Below, in pieces: positions 7,001 through 13,859 of a stretch of 64,000 nucleotides of DNA; positions within the stretch are counted from its first letter, which is position 1; each line of letters starts with the position of its first letter. Source of the stretch: Brasilonema sp. UFV-L1 (GTDB lineage Bacteria; Cyanobacteriota; Cyanobacteriia; Cyanobacteriales; Nostocaceae); assembly GCF_012912105.1 (NCBI RefSeq), contig NZ_QMEA01000010.1:1-64000 (forward strand). Reading direction: 5' to 3'. A program made the position numbers and the translations under genes. Below the pieces are notes generated by a model that was given only the letters and a program-made list of their open reading frames with translations, was not told the origin of the DNA and did not search any database.

Positions 7001-9425
7001 AACTGGGCAAAGTCGTTCGATAGAGTTCAGCTTTAAGGCACCTGATGGTACTCATTGGTATCATTCGCGTTTTGTACCTGAGTTTGCAGCTGATGGGACG
7101 GTCGAATCAATCATTGGCTATGCCCGTGATGTCACTTGTTACAAGCGAATTGAGCAACAACAGCGTTTTCTCGCTCAAGCATCGCAAACGTTTGCAGCGG
7201 CGAGTTTGGATTTGCAAACGGTTTTGAATACTATCACCCAACTTGTCAGTGAATATACAGGTGATGTTTGTGTGCTCAGTCTGCTGTCTGTTGATAAGCA
7301 GTGGCTTGAGCCTGTCTCTGTTTACCATGTTGATCCAGAGGTAAGACAGTTTGTGAATGAATTGTTAAGCAGTTACCCTCGCCGTGCTGATGAGGGGATT
7401 GGGGGGCGAGTGATGCAGACTGGAGTGGCTCTTTTGATGCCAGTGACATCACAGGAGGAGTTTCGTGCGGTTATCAAACCAGAGTATCAGCGCTACTTGG
7501 AGCGCTTTACAGTTTACAGCACATTGCTTGTGCCACTTAAGGTACAAGGACAAGCGATTGGAGTGTTGAGCCTGACTCGCAATCATCCCGGAGAACCTCA
7601 CAATATCGATGACCAGACTTTATTTCAAGATTTAGCAGATCGGGCGGCTATGGCGATCGCCAATGCTCAACTTTATCAACAAGCTGAACTCTCACGCCAG
7701 CAAGCAGAGCAAACTGCTGATCGTAATGCACGTCTTTTATCGGTCACAGCAGCACTCTCTGAGCCGGTTACTCCCGCCCAAGTTGCGAAAGTGATTGTTG
7801 AGCAAAGCACGGCTGTTTTGAATGCCTGCTCCGCTATGGTAGCAATTCTAGATAAAAATGGTACGGAACTTGAAATCGTGCATTGTGTTGGGTACTCACA
7901 AGATTTAGGGGAATGGCGTCGTTTTCCAATCACGACACAAGTACCACTGGCAGAGGCTGTAAGAACTGGAGAATCCATTTGGGAAGAATCGACCGAAGCA
8001 CGAGTAAGTCGTTATCCTCACTTGGCAGAATACTACGCTCAGTGTAATTACGCTAGTTGGATTTCGTTACCTTTAATGGTAGAGGGTCGAGCAGTTGGAG
8101 GAATATCTCTCAATTTTACTCAATTCTCACCTTTAAGTGACGATGACCGGGCGTTCGTCCTTGCTTTGACTCAACAGTGTGCTCAGGCTATAGTCCGTGC
8201 TCAATTATATGAAGCCGAACAACAAGCACTAGCCGCAGCCGTTCGCGAAGCGGCGCGTAGCGCAGCAGCTAACCGGACAAAAGATGAGTTTCTTGCTGTC
8301 CTCTCACATGAGTTGAGAACACCTATGAACCCAATTTTAGGTTGGACGAAATTCCTGCGAGCAGGCAAACTCGATCCTAGCAAGACTGCACTCGCTTTAG
8401 AAACCATTGAGCGTAATGCCAAGCTACAAGTCCAACTGATTGAAGATTTACTCAATATTTCTCGGATTTTGCAAGGCAAACTCAGTTTAAATACTTGTCC
8501 TGTTAATTTAGAATCAACAATTGAAGCGGCGCTCAAAACCGTAGATTTGGCAGCCCAAGCTAAAGCGATTCAAATTCAAACTCATTTTGAACAGAATGCA
8601 GTCAACGTTTTAGGCGATGCAACTCGTTTGCAACAAGTCATTTGGAATTTGCTCTCCAACGCTATCAAGTTTACTCCTAATGATGGGCGTGTAGAAATCC
8701 ATCTCAAGCGAGTTGGAAACCAAGCACAAATTACTGTTAGCGATACAGGCAAAGGTATCAAGCCTGATTTTTTGCCCTACGTCTTCGATTACTTTCGTCA
8801 AGCAGATAGCAGTATCACTCGAAATTTTGGCGGTTTGGGGTTGGGGCTTGCGATCGCACGGCACATTGTTGAGTTACATGGGGGAACCATCCAAGCTGAC
8901 AGTCCAGGGGAAGGACAGGGTGCTACCTTCACAGTCAGACTTCCTCTTATACCGACACCAACTTTAGCAATTGGGGAGGAGACATTGATGCAAGACGCAC
9001 TCACTTTGCAAGGAATTCAAATCCTGGCTGTGGATGATGATGCAGATAATTTGGAATTAGTCACTTTTGTTTTAGAGCAAGCTGGTGCTAGTGTGATCTC
9101 TGTGTCTTCTGCAACCGAAGCGCTGCAAAGACTCAAGCAAACCCAGTTCAATATTTTGCTGGCAGATATTGCAATGCCTCAAATGGACGGCTACACATTG
9201 TTGCACCAAGTGAGAGCTATGCCACCAGAACAAGGGGGGGCAACTCCAGCGATCGCTCTGACTGCTTATGCAGGAGAAATGAATCAGCAGGAGGCGATTG
9301 CCGCTGGATTTCAGTTACATATTCCCAAGCCAGTTGATCCAGAAGTTTTGATTGAGGCGATCGCCCAAATTGTGTCAACTCACCCTACAGTGCGCTTGTG
9401 GTTGCGAACTTCAGAGAGATACTAA
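4020..9425 (+). CDS. Giant hybrid histidine kinase: RHH-like, 7 PAS, 2 GAF, HisKA, HATPase, receiver
   Basis: 1801 residues, soluble, no membrane span. Residues about 20-60 (VNLSVTKTAWQILKQQAR, then GISRSELVERYAR) resemble a ribbon-helix-helix DNA-binding fold. A coiled coil follows (about 75-125), then PAS domains at roughly 141-250, 261-388, 395-520, 541-660, 674-795, 798-920 and 926-1045, and GAF domains at 1047-1215 and 1235-1397. The kinase core is intact: H-box His1430 (LSHELRTP), N-box NLLSNAIKF, G1 DTGKGI, G2 GLGLGL. The C-terminal receiver (about 1665-1785) has VDDD and phospho-acceptor Asp1716 (LLADIAMPQMDG). The start ATG lacks a clear ribosome site. PAS 2 and PAS 4 are duplicates of one another. 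It probably integrates redox, light or ligand cues and passes phosphate within itself and to a partner, perhaps the regulator at 9657. Confidence 0.93.
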   Translation: MKRDRTGKFIHSWEKEPKQAVNLSVTKTAWQILKQQARERGISRSELVERYARSLQSDLSFNKLSSNNVKLDACHQAEETQQRADNDLEVFVAERTSQLCQANAQLEAQIVELQRTIEALQSRKFDLTPLQPAQAALQGDREVIHILESISDAFIAYDRDWRYTYVNEAAVRLLRKSRNELIGKRVWDVFPPLCGTNVERMLHKAVDEQTTLVFEDYYAPLDTWGEVHAYPSAEGLSLFVRDITERKQLEQLLHENAQAQANQRQWLEAVLNLLPIPLVFIEPQTARFTFSNQAANEMAGGQIPDDRPAGTYDAEFSCTDATGQLIPPDQLPAVRVARGERIHGAELNWHTPTGVYSLLVYADTLPAMHEQPATCVMVFQDIRSRKQVELQLQQSQRFIQQVADATPGILYIYDLIEQRNVYVNRQIGELLGYTPEEIQAMGSQLFVQLMHPDDFATLPDHLERFEHAQDGEVIEREYQMQHANGEWRWLWSRDLIFTRTHDGLPQQVIGISHDISERQAALRERKQAEEALRQQAEALENQQKWLEAVLDLMPTPMVFIEPGTAKVTFANRIANELAGGDLPKNKSLEEYAEAYYCTDAAGQRIPTERMPAVLLARGERLENYQMNWHTPGGIRSTLCYGETLPPMYGHSAICIISFVDVTKLKQIEENLRQTEERLQLALSGTGTVAWDMDLRANHVVCSPNALEVWGIQEGTKEDFFAVVHSEDRQSVVFAYERALTPEEEYAQEYRVIGPDGTARWLRSQGRVYKDADGQAVRIVGISIDITEHKQTEQALAANGQRLSLALAAAKMGDWSWDAVTDVVTLSQRASEIFGIPSGPYMTWTQMRDLLHHEDRQQARLAVEQAIDYERDYDIEYRVLHPDGSERWVAAKGRAQYSVSGDVLGMLGVVLDVTERKQMEAELRRREQRFKTLAENSPDIISRIDSEFRHLYVSPAIEQVTDIPAEEFIGKTNTDLGMPQENCRLWHENWQQIFTTGQSRSIEFSFKAPDGTHWYHSRFVPEFAADGTVESIIGYARDVTCYKRIEQQQRFLAQASQTFAAASLDLQTVLNTITQLVSEYTGDVCVLSLLSVDKQWLEPVSVYHVDPEVRQFVNELLSSYPRRADEGIGGRVMQTGVALLMPVTSQEEFRAVIKPEYQRYLERFTVYSTLLVPLKVQGQAIGVLSLTRNHPGEPHNIDDQTLFQDLADRAAMAIANAQLYQQAELSRQQAEQTADRNARLLSVTAALSEPVTPAQVAKVIVEQSTAVLNACSAMVAILDKNGTELEIVHCVGYSQDLGEWRRFPITTQVPLAEAVRTGESIWEESTEARVSRYPHLAEYYAQCNYASWISLPLMVEGRAVGGISLNFTQFSPLSDDDRAFVLALTQQCAQAIVRAQLYEAEQQALAAAVREAARSAAANRTKDEFLAVLSHELRTPMNPILGWTKFLRAGKLDPSKTALALETIERNAKLQVQLIEDLLNISRILQGKLSLNTCPVNLESTIEAALKTVDLAAQAKAIQIQTHFEQNAVNVLGDATRLQQVIWNLLSNAIKFTPNDGRVEIHLKRVGNQAQITVSDTGKGIKPDFLPYVFDYFRQADSSITRNFGGLGLGLAIARHIVELHGGTIQADSPGEGQGATFTVRLPLIPTPTLAIGEETLMQDALTLQGIQILAVDDDADNLELVTFVLEQAGASVISVSSATEALQRLKQTQFNILLADIAMPQMDGYTLLHQVRAMPPEQGGATPAIALTAYAGEMNQQEAIAAGFQLHIPKPVDPEVLIEAIAQIVSTHPTVRLWLRTSERY
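8232..8275 (+). repeat. GC-rich interspersed repeat inside kinase gene
   Basis: The stretch encoding AAAVREAARSAA, just before the H-box domain, consists of the palindrome-like DNA motif GTTCGCGAAGCGGCGCGTAG, a kind normally found between cyanobacterial genes. It is in frame and lies in the linker helix between GAF 2 and the kinase, where extra length is tolerated. A similar motif occurs near 5575 (CAAGCCGCGCTGCGCGAACG). Confidence 0.4.
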
Positions 9426-9580
9426 TGCAGCAATAAATATTCTGAATCTTGCAAAAGCGTGAGTGTTGGGCAATCCCGTCAGGTACGGCTACAGGAGTCG
9501 GAATCAATACGCTACTTGGTGAGACAGCGCTGCGGGAGGGCAACTCTGGTAGAGCAAATTCTGACATAGAATGTAGAATG

Positions 9581-9641
9581 CCCTGGCTTTTCGTTAAGAT
9601 GAGCGGTTAAGATGAGCGGAGCGAAATCTTAACAGCCAGGG
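9581..9641. repeat. Hairpin with 13-bp tandem repeat between kinase and regulator
   Basis: Outer arms CCCTGGCT (9581-9588) and AGCCAGGG (9634-9641) and inner arms GTTAAGAT (9593-9600) and ATCTTAAC (9626-9633) give a long stem. Within it GTTAAGATGAGCG is repeated twice in tandem (9593-9605, 9606-9618). It sits 15 nt before the regulator's ATG, so it could terminate the kinase transcript or act as a leader structure for the regulator. Confidence 0.5.
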
Positions 9642-9656
9642 GAGTGTCAAAGTTCG

Positions 9657-10310
9657 ATGAATATTCAACAACCAAAGATTTTAATTGTTGATGACCATCG
9701 CTTACTGCTGAATGGAACAATTAGCTTGGTAAGCGAACGCTATCCCGATGCACTTGTATTATCAGCCCAAACTGCACACTCAGCCCTTGCTGAGGTTGCC
9801 CAGCATTCTCCTGACTTGGTAATTGTGGATTTATCCATACCACAAACAGCAGAAACAACAGCGCAAATAGAAAATGGATTGGGGTTGCTGTCACAATTAA
9901 TGAAGAATTATCCCCATCTTAACCTGATGGTGCAAAGTAGTAACATCAAAGCCTTAATTCGCTTGATGCCAGAAATTGATGCCCATCAAGGAGGATTTAC
10001 AATTGTAGATAAAAGTTCGAGTGTAGAAACCTTTTTAACCCGGATGGATTGGTCAATCCAGGGACTGACCCATACTAAAGATATTCAAGGGGATTTGGAA
10101 GTCAAACCAGAGTGGTTGGAGGTACTGCGACTTGCGTTTGAAGAAGGATTGCAAGATAAAGCAATCGCGAGCACCATGTATAAATCCGAACGCATGATTC
10201 GCCATTACTGGTCAAAAATTCAAGATGCATTAGAAATTTATCCGGAAGAAGGAAAAAATATTCGGGCATTGACCCAAATTCGTGCGCGCGAAAAAGGGTT
10301 AATTGACTGA
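9657..10310 (+). CDS. Response regulator with divergent helix-turn-helix output domain
   Basis: 217 residues. The receiver occupies about 1-130: acidic pair Asp12-Asp13 (ILIVDDH), phospho-acceptor Asp58 (LVIVDLSIP), and a conserved Lys in FTIVDKSSS. The C-terminal 65 residues (LRLAFEEGLQDKAIASTMY, then KSERMIRHYWSKIQ) look like a divergent NarL/LuxR-type helix-turn-helix (role known for the family; match is by eye). The gene is followed 33 nt later by a membrane histidine kinase, so the two are a probable operon and cognate pair. The regulator may control the repeated leader found before the genes at 11773 and 13070 (inference). Confidence 0.85.
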   Translation: MNIQQPKILIVDDHRLLLNGTISLVSERYPDALVLSAQTAHSALAEVAQHSPDLVIVDLSIPQTAETTAQIENGLGLLSQLMKNYPHLNLMVQSSNIKALIRLMPEIDAHQGGFTIVDKSSSVETFLTRMDWSIQGLTHTKDIQGDLEVKPEWLEVLRLAFEEGLQDKAIASTMYKSERMIRHYWSKIQDALEIYPEEGKNIRALTQIRAREKGLID

Positions 10311-10343
10311 TTAACTAATGATGAAGTTAAAGGTGCAACGTCT

Positions 10344-11636
10344 ATGATTTTAGATTCTCATAGTACACTAAAGCGTCGAATTGCTTTGGGTATTTTGAGT
10401 TTGATGACTATCGGTGCAACTATTTCCACGATTATTCATCGACTGAACCCCCAACAAAAGCGAATTTACCTAATAGTACCTCCCCTGTTTGCAATTACAT
10501 CCTTAATATTACTAATTCGTCTTTATACAAAACCGCAGGCTTTACAACAAGTAATATATCTAGGTTTATTTGAGGCTGTCATTTTTGTGGTGTTTCCCTC
10601 TTGGTTTGTAACTATAGAAGCGTTTACCTCAAAGACTACCCTTGTGGGAAGTTTGCCCCCCAGTACCTCAGGATTATTCTTGTTGACAACGTGTATGCTG
10701 ATAACCCTGCGTCCCCAACAATTGCTGAGGGCAATTATACTCACCTGGATAGCGGTCGCATCTCCCATTTTAACTTACTTAATCCTCAACCCAGTAGAAT
10801 TGCGTAGCCCACGAGGAATGGATTTACTCATCTCTCTGGGACCAGTTATGGGAGTACAAAGTATCATAATTCTATTACATACTCGTCTCCAGTCGATAGT
10901 AGAACGTTTGTATGCCGAGCGTCTCCAATATTATGCTCAAATCATCGAACGGCAAAGTATTCGCCAAAAAGCGATGGAACAAGCCTTTACCCAAATTCAT
11001 AATGGTCCATTGCAAACCTTGGCACTCCTCCACAGAGATGTGCAACAACAGCAGATAGCTTCTCCAGAACTTTTACAGCGCTTACATGACCTCAACACAG
11101 AAATTCGGGCAGTAGGACGCAGCCTAATAGATGAAAATGATACTGATAACAAACCATTGGAGACGCCAACAGCCTTAGAATTAGTAATCTCTGAAAATAC
11201 CCTCCGCTTAGGGGAAGGAACCAGTATCAACCTCAATCTTCCCCTGCATAATTTATTACACGAGGTCTATTCCCTGACTCTCAAGCGTAATCTACCTTAC
11301 TTTCAAACGATTAAAGTTAAAGTACGGAATTTTGCACCCATTAATCAACCGGACCTCACCCTAGAAATAAAACGTGATTTGTGTTTGTGGTTAGAGGAAG
11401 CCCTGTGTAATGTGGGTAAACATGCCCAAGGTGTAACTCGGATTATAGCAACAGGAGAACAACAACAGAACAAATACATCCTTAAGGTACAGGATAATGG
11501 CTGTGGGTTAAAACCCGGACAGCAAGAGGGAACAAAGCACAGCTACTTATTAGCAAAAAGGTTGTCCGGGGAATTTCGTCGGGAGTCTTTACCCAAAGGA
11601 GGTGTATTGTGTGAACTTTCTTGGTTCGTGGGATGA
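10344..11636 (+). CDS. Membrane sensor histidine kinase (NarX/DesK-like class)
   Basis: 430 residues. Residues 1-180 contain about six hydrophobic segments and no obvious extracellular sensor domain. A coiled linker (about 180-215) leads to an unusual H-box with His219 in FTQIHNGPLQTL. The C-terminal ATPase part has N-box EEALCNVGKHA and G1 VQDNGCGL. The usual glycine-rich G2 lid is replaced by GTKHSYLLAKRLSG, so nucleotide binding may be atypical. It belongs with the response regulator ending 33 nt upstream. The stop codon overlaps the start of the shared leader of the next gene. Confidence 0.88.
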   Translation: MILDSHSTLKRRIALGILSLMTIGATISTIIHRLNPQQKRIYLIVPPLFAITSLILLIRLYTKPQALQQVIYLGLFEAVIFVVFPSWFVTIEAFTSKTTLVGSLPPSTSGLFLLTTCMLITLRPQQLLRAIILTWIAVASPILTYLILNPVELRSPRGMDLLISLGPVMGVQSIIILLHTRLQSIVERLYAERLQYYAQIIERQSIRQKAMEQAFTQIHNGPLQTLALLHRDVQQQQIASPELLQRLHDLNTEIRAVGRSLIDENDTDNKPLETPTALELVISENTLRLGEGTSINLNLPLHNLLHEVYSLTLKRNLPYFQTIKVKVRNFAPINQPDLTLEIKRDLCLWLEEALCNVGKHAQGVTRIIATGEQQQNKYILKVQDNGCGLKPGQQEGTKHSYLLAKRLSGEFRRESLPKGGVLCELSWFVG

Positions 11637-11768
11637 TTGCCGAAAAGTGTAATACCAAATGGTCAAAAATCACCATAAGTATTGTCTGCAACTATCAATA
11701 ATTTTCCTTTCATATTCGACCATACTGAAATCATCGTTCCCCGAACAAATGATTTTACAAGGTGATTG
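11636..11768 (+). promoter_or_regulatory. Shared leader, copy A
   Basis: This block aligns without gaps to 12935-13067 and is roughly three-quarters identical by eye, with uninterrupted identities of 18 nt (ATTGCCGAAAAGTGTAAT, 11636-11653) and 19 nt (ATATTCGACCATACTGAAA, 11712-11730). The central TTGTCTGCAA and TATCAAT are also conserved. It precedes a small secreted protein. Two unrelated genes sharing such a leader implies common regulation at DNA or RNA level. Confidence 0.65.
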
Positions 11769-11772
11769 AATT

Positions 11773-12171
11773 ATGAATATTAAAGTTATCGCTTTAGCTG
11801 CTATTCTTGGTTTCTCCGCGCCTGCAATTACAGATATTGCTTTAAATACGCAAACTGCTGTAGCTATGCCTACAGATTTTGTTCGTCCGACAGGTGCTTT
11901 TGTAGATAACAATCAAGAATGGGTTGTAAAGCTTAATTTAGACCAGTTTGGTATTTATACTTATGAAGGTCAAAATATCAAAAAAGGAAGTGATCTAACT
12001 TTAAAAAACTCAGAAATGTCTGGCAATAGTCAAAGTTACACTTATACTTTCAAAAATGAAAATTACAAATATATTATTACTTATCAACCAGCAGACACAA
12101 AACATATTCGTCTTACAGTTGTTAATCCCCAGGGAAGTACAATCTTAAATAAACTGATGGCAAAGGTATGA
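11773..12171 (+). CDS. Small secreted protein of unknown function
   Basis: 132 residues with a signal peptide (MNIKVIALAAILGFSAPA, probable cleavage near AVAMP at about 33). The mature portion of about 100 residues is rich in beta-strand-forming and polar residues (NQEWVVKLNLDQFGIYTYEG, YTYTFKNENYKYIITYQ), suggesting a small beta-sandwich or adhesin-like domain. It has no cysteines. I know of no family for it. It lies behind the kinase gene and under the leader shared with the peptidoglycan-binding gene at 13070, so a cell-envelope role responding to the same signal is plausible (inference). An 8-bp hairpin follows at 12223-12253. Confidence 0.7.
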   Translation: MNIKVIALAAILGFSAPAITDIALNTQTAVAMPTDFVRPTGAFVDNNQEWVVKLNLDQFGIYTYEGQNIKKGSDLTLKNSEMSGNSQSYTYTFKNENYKYIITYQPADTKHIRLTVVNPQGSTILNKLMAKV

Positions 12172-12222
12172 ACTGATAGAGATGTTTAGACTATTTCCTT
12201 GAGGGAAAACATCATATTTAAG

Positions 12223-12253
12223 TAGGTGCAGCCTATCTACATTGACTGCACCT
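12223..12253 (+). terminator. Probable terminator hairpin
   Basis: AGGTGCAG pairs with CTGCACCT across a 14-nt loop, followed by GTTTCTCTT. It lies 50 nt after the secreted-protein gene and 38 nt before the next reading frame. Confidence 0.5.
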
Positions 12254-12290
12254 GTTTCTCTTAGCAGTATAGGAATAAGGGATAGGGGTT

Positions 12291-12611
12291 ATGGATAGAG
12301 CGTTGATGGTGCAATGGCTAATTGTATTAGTGATAGTGGGAATAATCCTGTACATTCTATATCTATGCTTGCATTTGTGGCACCAAAAATATCTTCTATC
12401 ACAACAACTCCAGCTTCAAAAAGATTTAATGGAAAAGACATTTGCTTCAATTCACAATGGTCCATTGCAAACGTTGGGGTTTCTCATTAGAGAAGTGGAA
12501 ATTCATCAAGTAAATAAACAAGAATTACTAGAGTATTTACGTAGTATTTACCAAGCTATTTCAGTGGATATTGAAAACCTAAATCTTTCGCATTCCACGA
12601 AAAACAGATAA
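12291..12611 (+). CDS. Membrane-anchored H-box (DHp) protein lacking a kinase ATPase domain
   Basis: 106 residues: one transmembrane helix (about 9-28), a coiled linker, then His55 in FASIHNGPLQTLGFLIREVE. This is the same H-box as that of the kinase at 10344 (FTQIHNGPLQTLALL), and the alignment continues to the end of the helical hairpin. The ATP-binding domain is absent, and nothing like it is seen in the following 300 nt in any frame. It could be a truncated kinase, or a stand-alone phosphotransfer or dimer-mixing partner of the nearby kinase. ATG is preceded by GGGATAGGGG. Homology of the H-box is visible; function is inference. Confidence 0.65.
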   Translation: MDRALMVQWLIVLVIVGIILYILYLCLHLWHQKYLLSQQLQLQKDLMEKTFASIHNGPLQTLGFLIREVEIHQVNKQELLEYLRSIYQAISVDIENLNLSHSTKNR

Positions 12612-12934
12612 ATCTAAAATCCTTAGTAAATTTAATAGTACGCCATATTTCAGGTAAATTTGGTTAAAAATGACATGATACGGTACCCAGTCTCTAGTGA
12701 GCGAGTCTGGGTCTTTTATTTTACCAATAAGTAAGATAGGCAGGAAAGACTGTCCTATAGCTGCTCGGTATGCCAGTGTCCGACTATGCACGCTCTCTTA
12801 TGCAGAGAGAGAAAAAAATTCAACCCAAATGCTTTGACAGCGACCTCCGTCTTCTTATGCCTGTCTTAAGGGAATCTAGCGTTTCCAAGCAGTATTGGGA
12901 GGGGGAGGGAAGAATTTGGAGCGATTTTTAACCC
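12612..12934. other. Intergenic region with a terminator
   Basis: A terminator lies at 12685-12720. The remainder (T-rich then GC-rich around 12830-12925) contains no gene that I can support. No remnant of a kinase ATPase domain is visible. Confidence 0.5.
12685..12720 (+). terminator. Rho-independent terminator
   Basis: Stem ACCCAGTCTC (12685-12694) with GAGTCTGGGT (12703-12712), one internal mismatch, 8-nt loop, then CTTTTATTTT. It is 74 nt after the H-box protein and insulates it from the downstream leader. Confidence 0.7.
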
Positions 12935-13067
12935 ATTGCCGAAAAGTGTAATGGACTATGGACAAAAATCACAATTGCCTTTGTCTGCAATTATCAATGA
13001 TTCCCCTGAGATATTCGACCATACTGAAAACATCAAACACAAACAAATTGATTTCAAAAGGAGAAAG
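12935..13067 (+). promoter_or_regulatory. Shared leader, copy B
   Basis: Partner of copy A at 11636. The identical runs are at 12935-12952 and 13011-13029. Copy B ends in a strong ribosome site (AAGGAGAAAGTT) for the first peptidoglycan-binding gene, whereas copy A ends differently, so conservation stops near the ribosome site. The second tandem peptidoglycan-binding gene (13446) does not have this leader. Confidence 0.65.
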
Positions 13068-13423
13068 TTATGCCAGTAGATAATCAAGACCGTACATTGA
13101 AACTTGGCGATCAAGGAGATGATGTCAAGCATTTGCAAGAAGATCTGAATCTTCTAAAATATGGACCATTGACAGTTGATGGTGACTTTGGCACAAAAAC
13201 AGAAGCTGCGGTCAAACGTTTTCAAAGCAAGAACAACTTGGTTGTAGATGGAATTGTTGGACCACAAACTTGGCAAGTTTTACATGAACAAGCAGCAAGG
13301 GCAAGAAGAGCCAGTTAGTTGAAGAAGCGCAAAAATCACAGTCTAAAAAGCTTATTCAATAGTCAGGTGGCTGATGCCACCCAGCCCTGCAAATCGTTGG
13401 TGATTCCGGTCAGTAAATTAACA
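13058..13423 (+). repeat. Tandem duplication, unit 1
   Basis: Unit 1 runs from the ribosome site to the run ending CAGTAAATTAACA. Unit 2 (13434-13800) repeats it with the coding part identical to the nucleotide and only about two differences in the 3' tail (CCCAGCC against CCCTACC, and one inserted T). Each unit ends in the hairpin GGTGGC-TGAT-GCCACC (13366-13381 and 13742-13757). Perfect synonymous identity means a very recent or homogenised duplication. Confidence 0.9.
13070..13318 (+). CDS. Peptidoglycan-binding-domain protein, copy 1
   Basis: 82 residues forming a single PG_binding_1 domain: LKLGDQGDDVKHLQEDLNLL, then DGDFGTKTEAAVKRFQ and VDGIVGPQTW, which are the hallmark Gly-Asp, D-G-x-F-G and G-x-x-G-x-x-T-W signatures. 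The C-terminus is basic (ARARRAS). It has no signal peptide, which is unusual for a domain that normally anchors enzymes to the cell wall. A strong ribosome site (AAGGAG) precedes the ATG. It is under shared leader copy B. The domain is confidently recognised; cytosolic location and purpose are unclear. Confidence 0.88.
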   Translation: MPVDNQDRTLKLGDQGDDVKHLQEDLNLLKYGPLTVDGDFGTKTEAAVKRFQSKNNLVVDGIVGPQTWQVLHEQAARARRAS

Positions 13424-13433
13424 ACAAACAAAT

Positions 13434-13800
13434 AAGGAGAAAGTTATGCCAGTAGATAATCAAGACCGTACATTGAAACTTGGCGATCAAGGAGATGATG
13501 TCAAGCATTTGCAAGAAGATCTGAATCTTCTAAAATATGGACCATTGACAGTTGATGGTGACTTTGGCACAAAAACAGAAGCTGCGGTCAAACGTTTTCA
13601 AAGCAAGAACAACTTGGTTGTAGATGGAATTGTTGGACCACAAACTTGGCAAGTTTTACATGAACAAGCAGCAAGGGCAAGAAGAGCCAGTTAGTTGAAG
13701 AAGCGCAAAAATCACAGTCTAAAAAGCTTATTCAATAGTCAGGTGGCTGATGCCACCCTACCCTGCAAATCGTTGGTGTATTCCGGTCAGTAAATTAACA
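13434..13800 (+). repeat. Tandem duplication, unit 2
   Basis: Second copy of the unit at 13058-13423; the two are separated by only 10 nt. See unit 1 for the differences. Confidence 0.9.
13446..13694 (+). CDS. Peptidoglycan-binding-domain protein, copy 2
   Basis: Protein and DNA are identical to the gene at 13070-13318. It keeps its own ribosome site (AAGGAG) and 3' hairpin but has only 127 nt upstream, derived from copy 1's 3' region rather than the shared leader. It is therefore probably co-transcribed with copy 1 and raises dosage of the same protein. Confidence 0.87.
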   Translation: MPVDNQDRTLKLGDQGDDVKHLQEDLNLLKYGPLTVDGDFGTKTEAAVKRFQSKNNLVVDGIVGPQTWQVLHEQAARARRAS

Positions 13801-13859
13801 TTTATCGAGTTTTACACAGGACTCTTCGGATTTCTTATGTTTCGTAAAATTAAATCAAG

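Noticed and set aside
4020-9425. Fusion caused by a lost stop codon between separate kinase genes
   Set aside because: PAS and GAF linkers are continuous, in one frame with consistent codon use, and multi-PAS hybrid kinases of this size are common in cyanobacteria.
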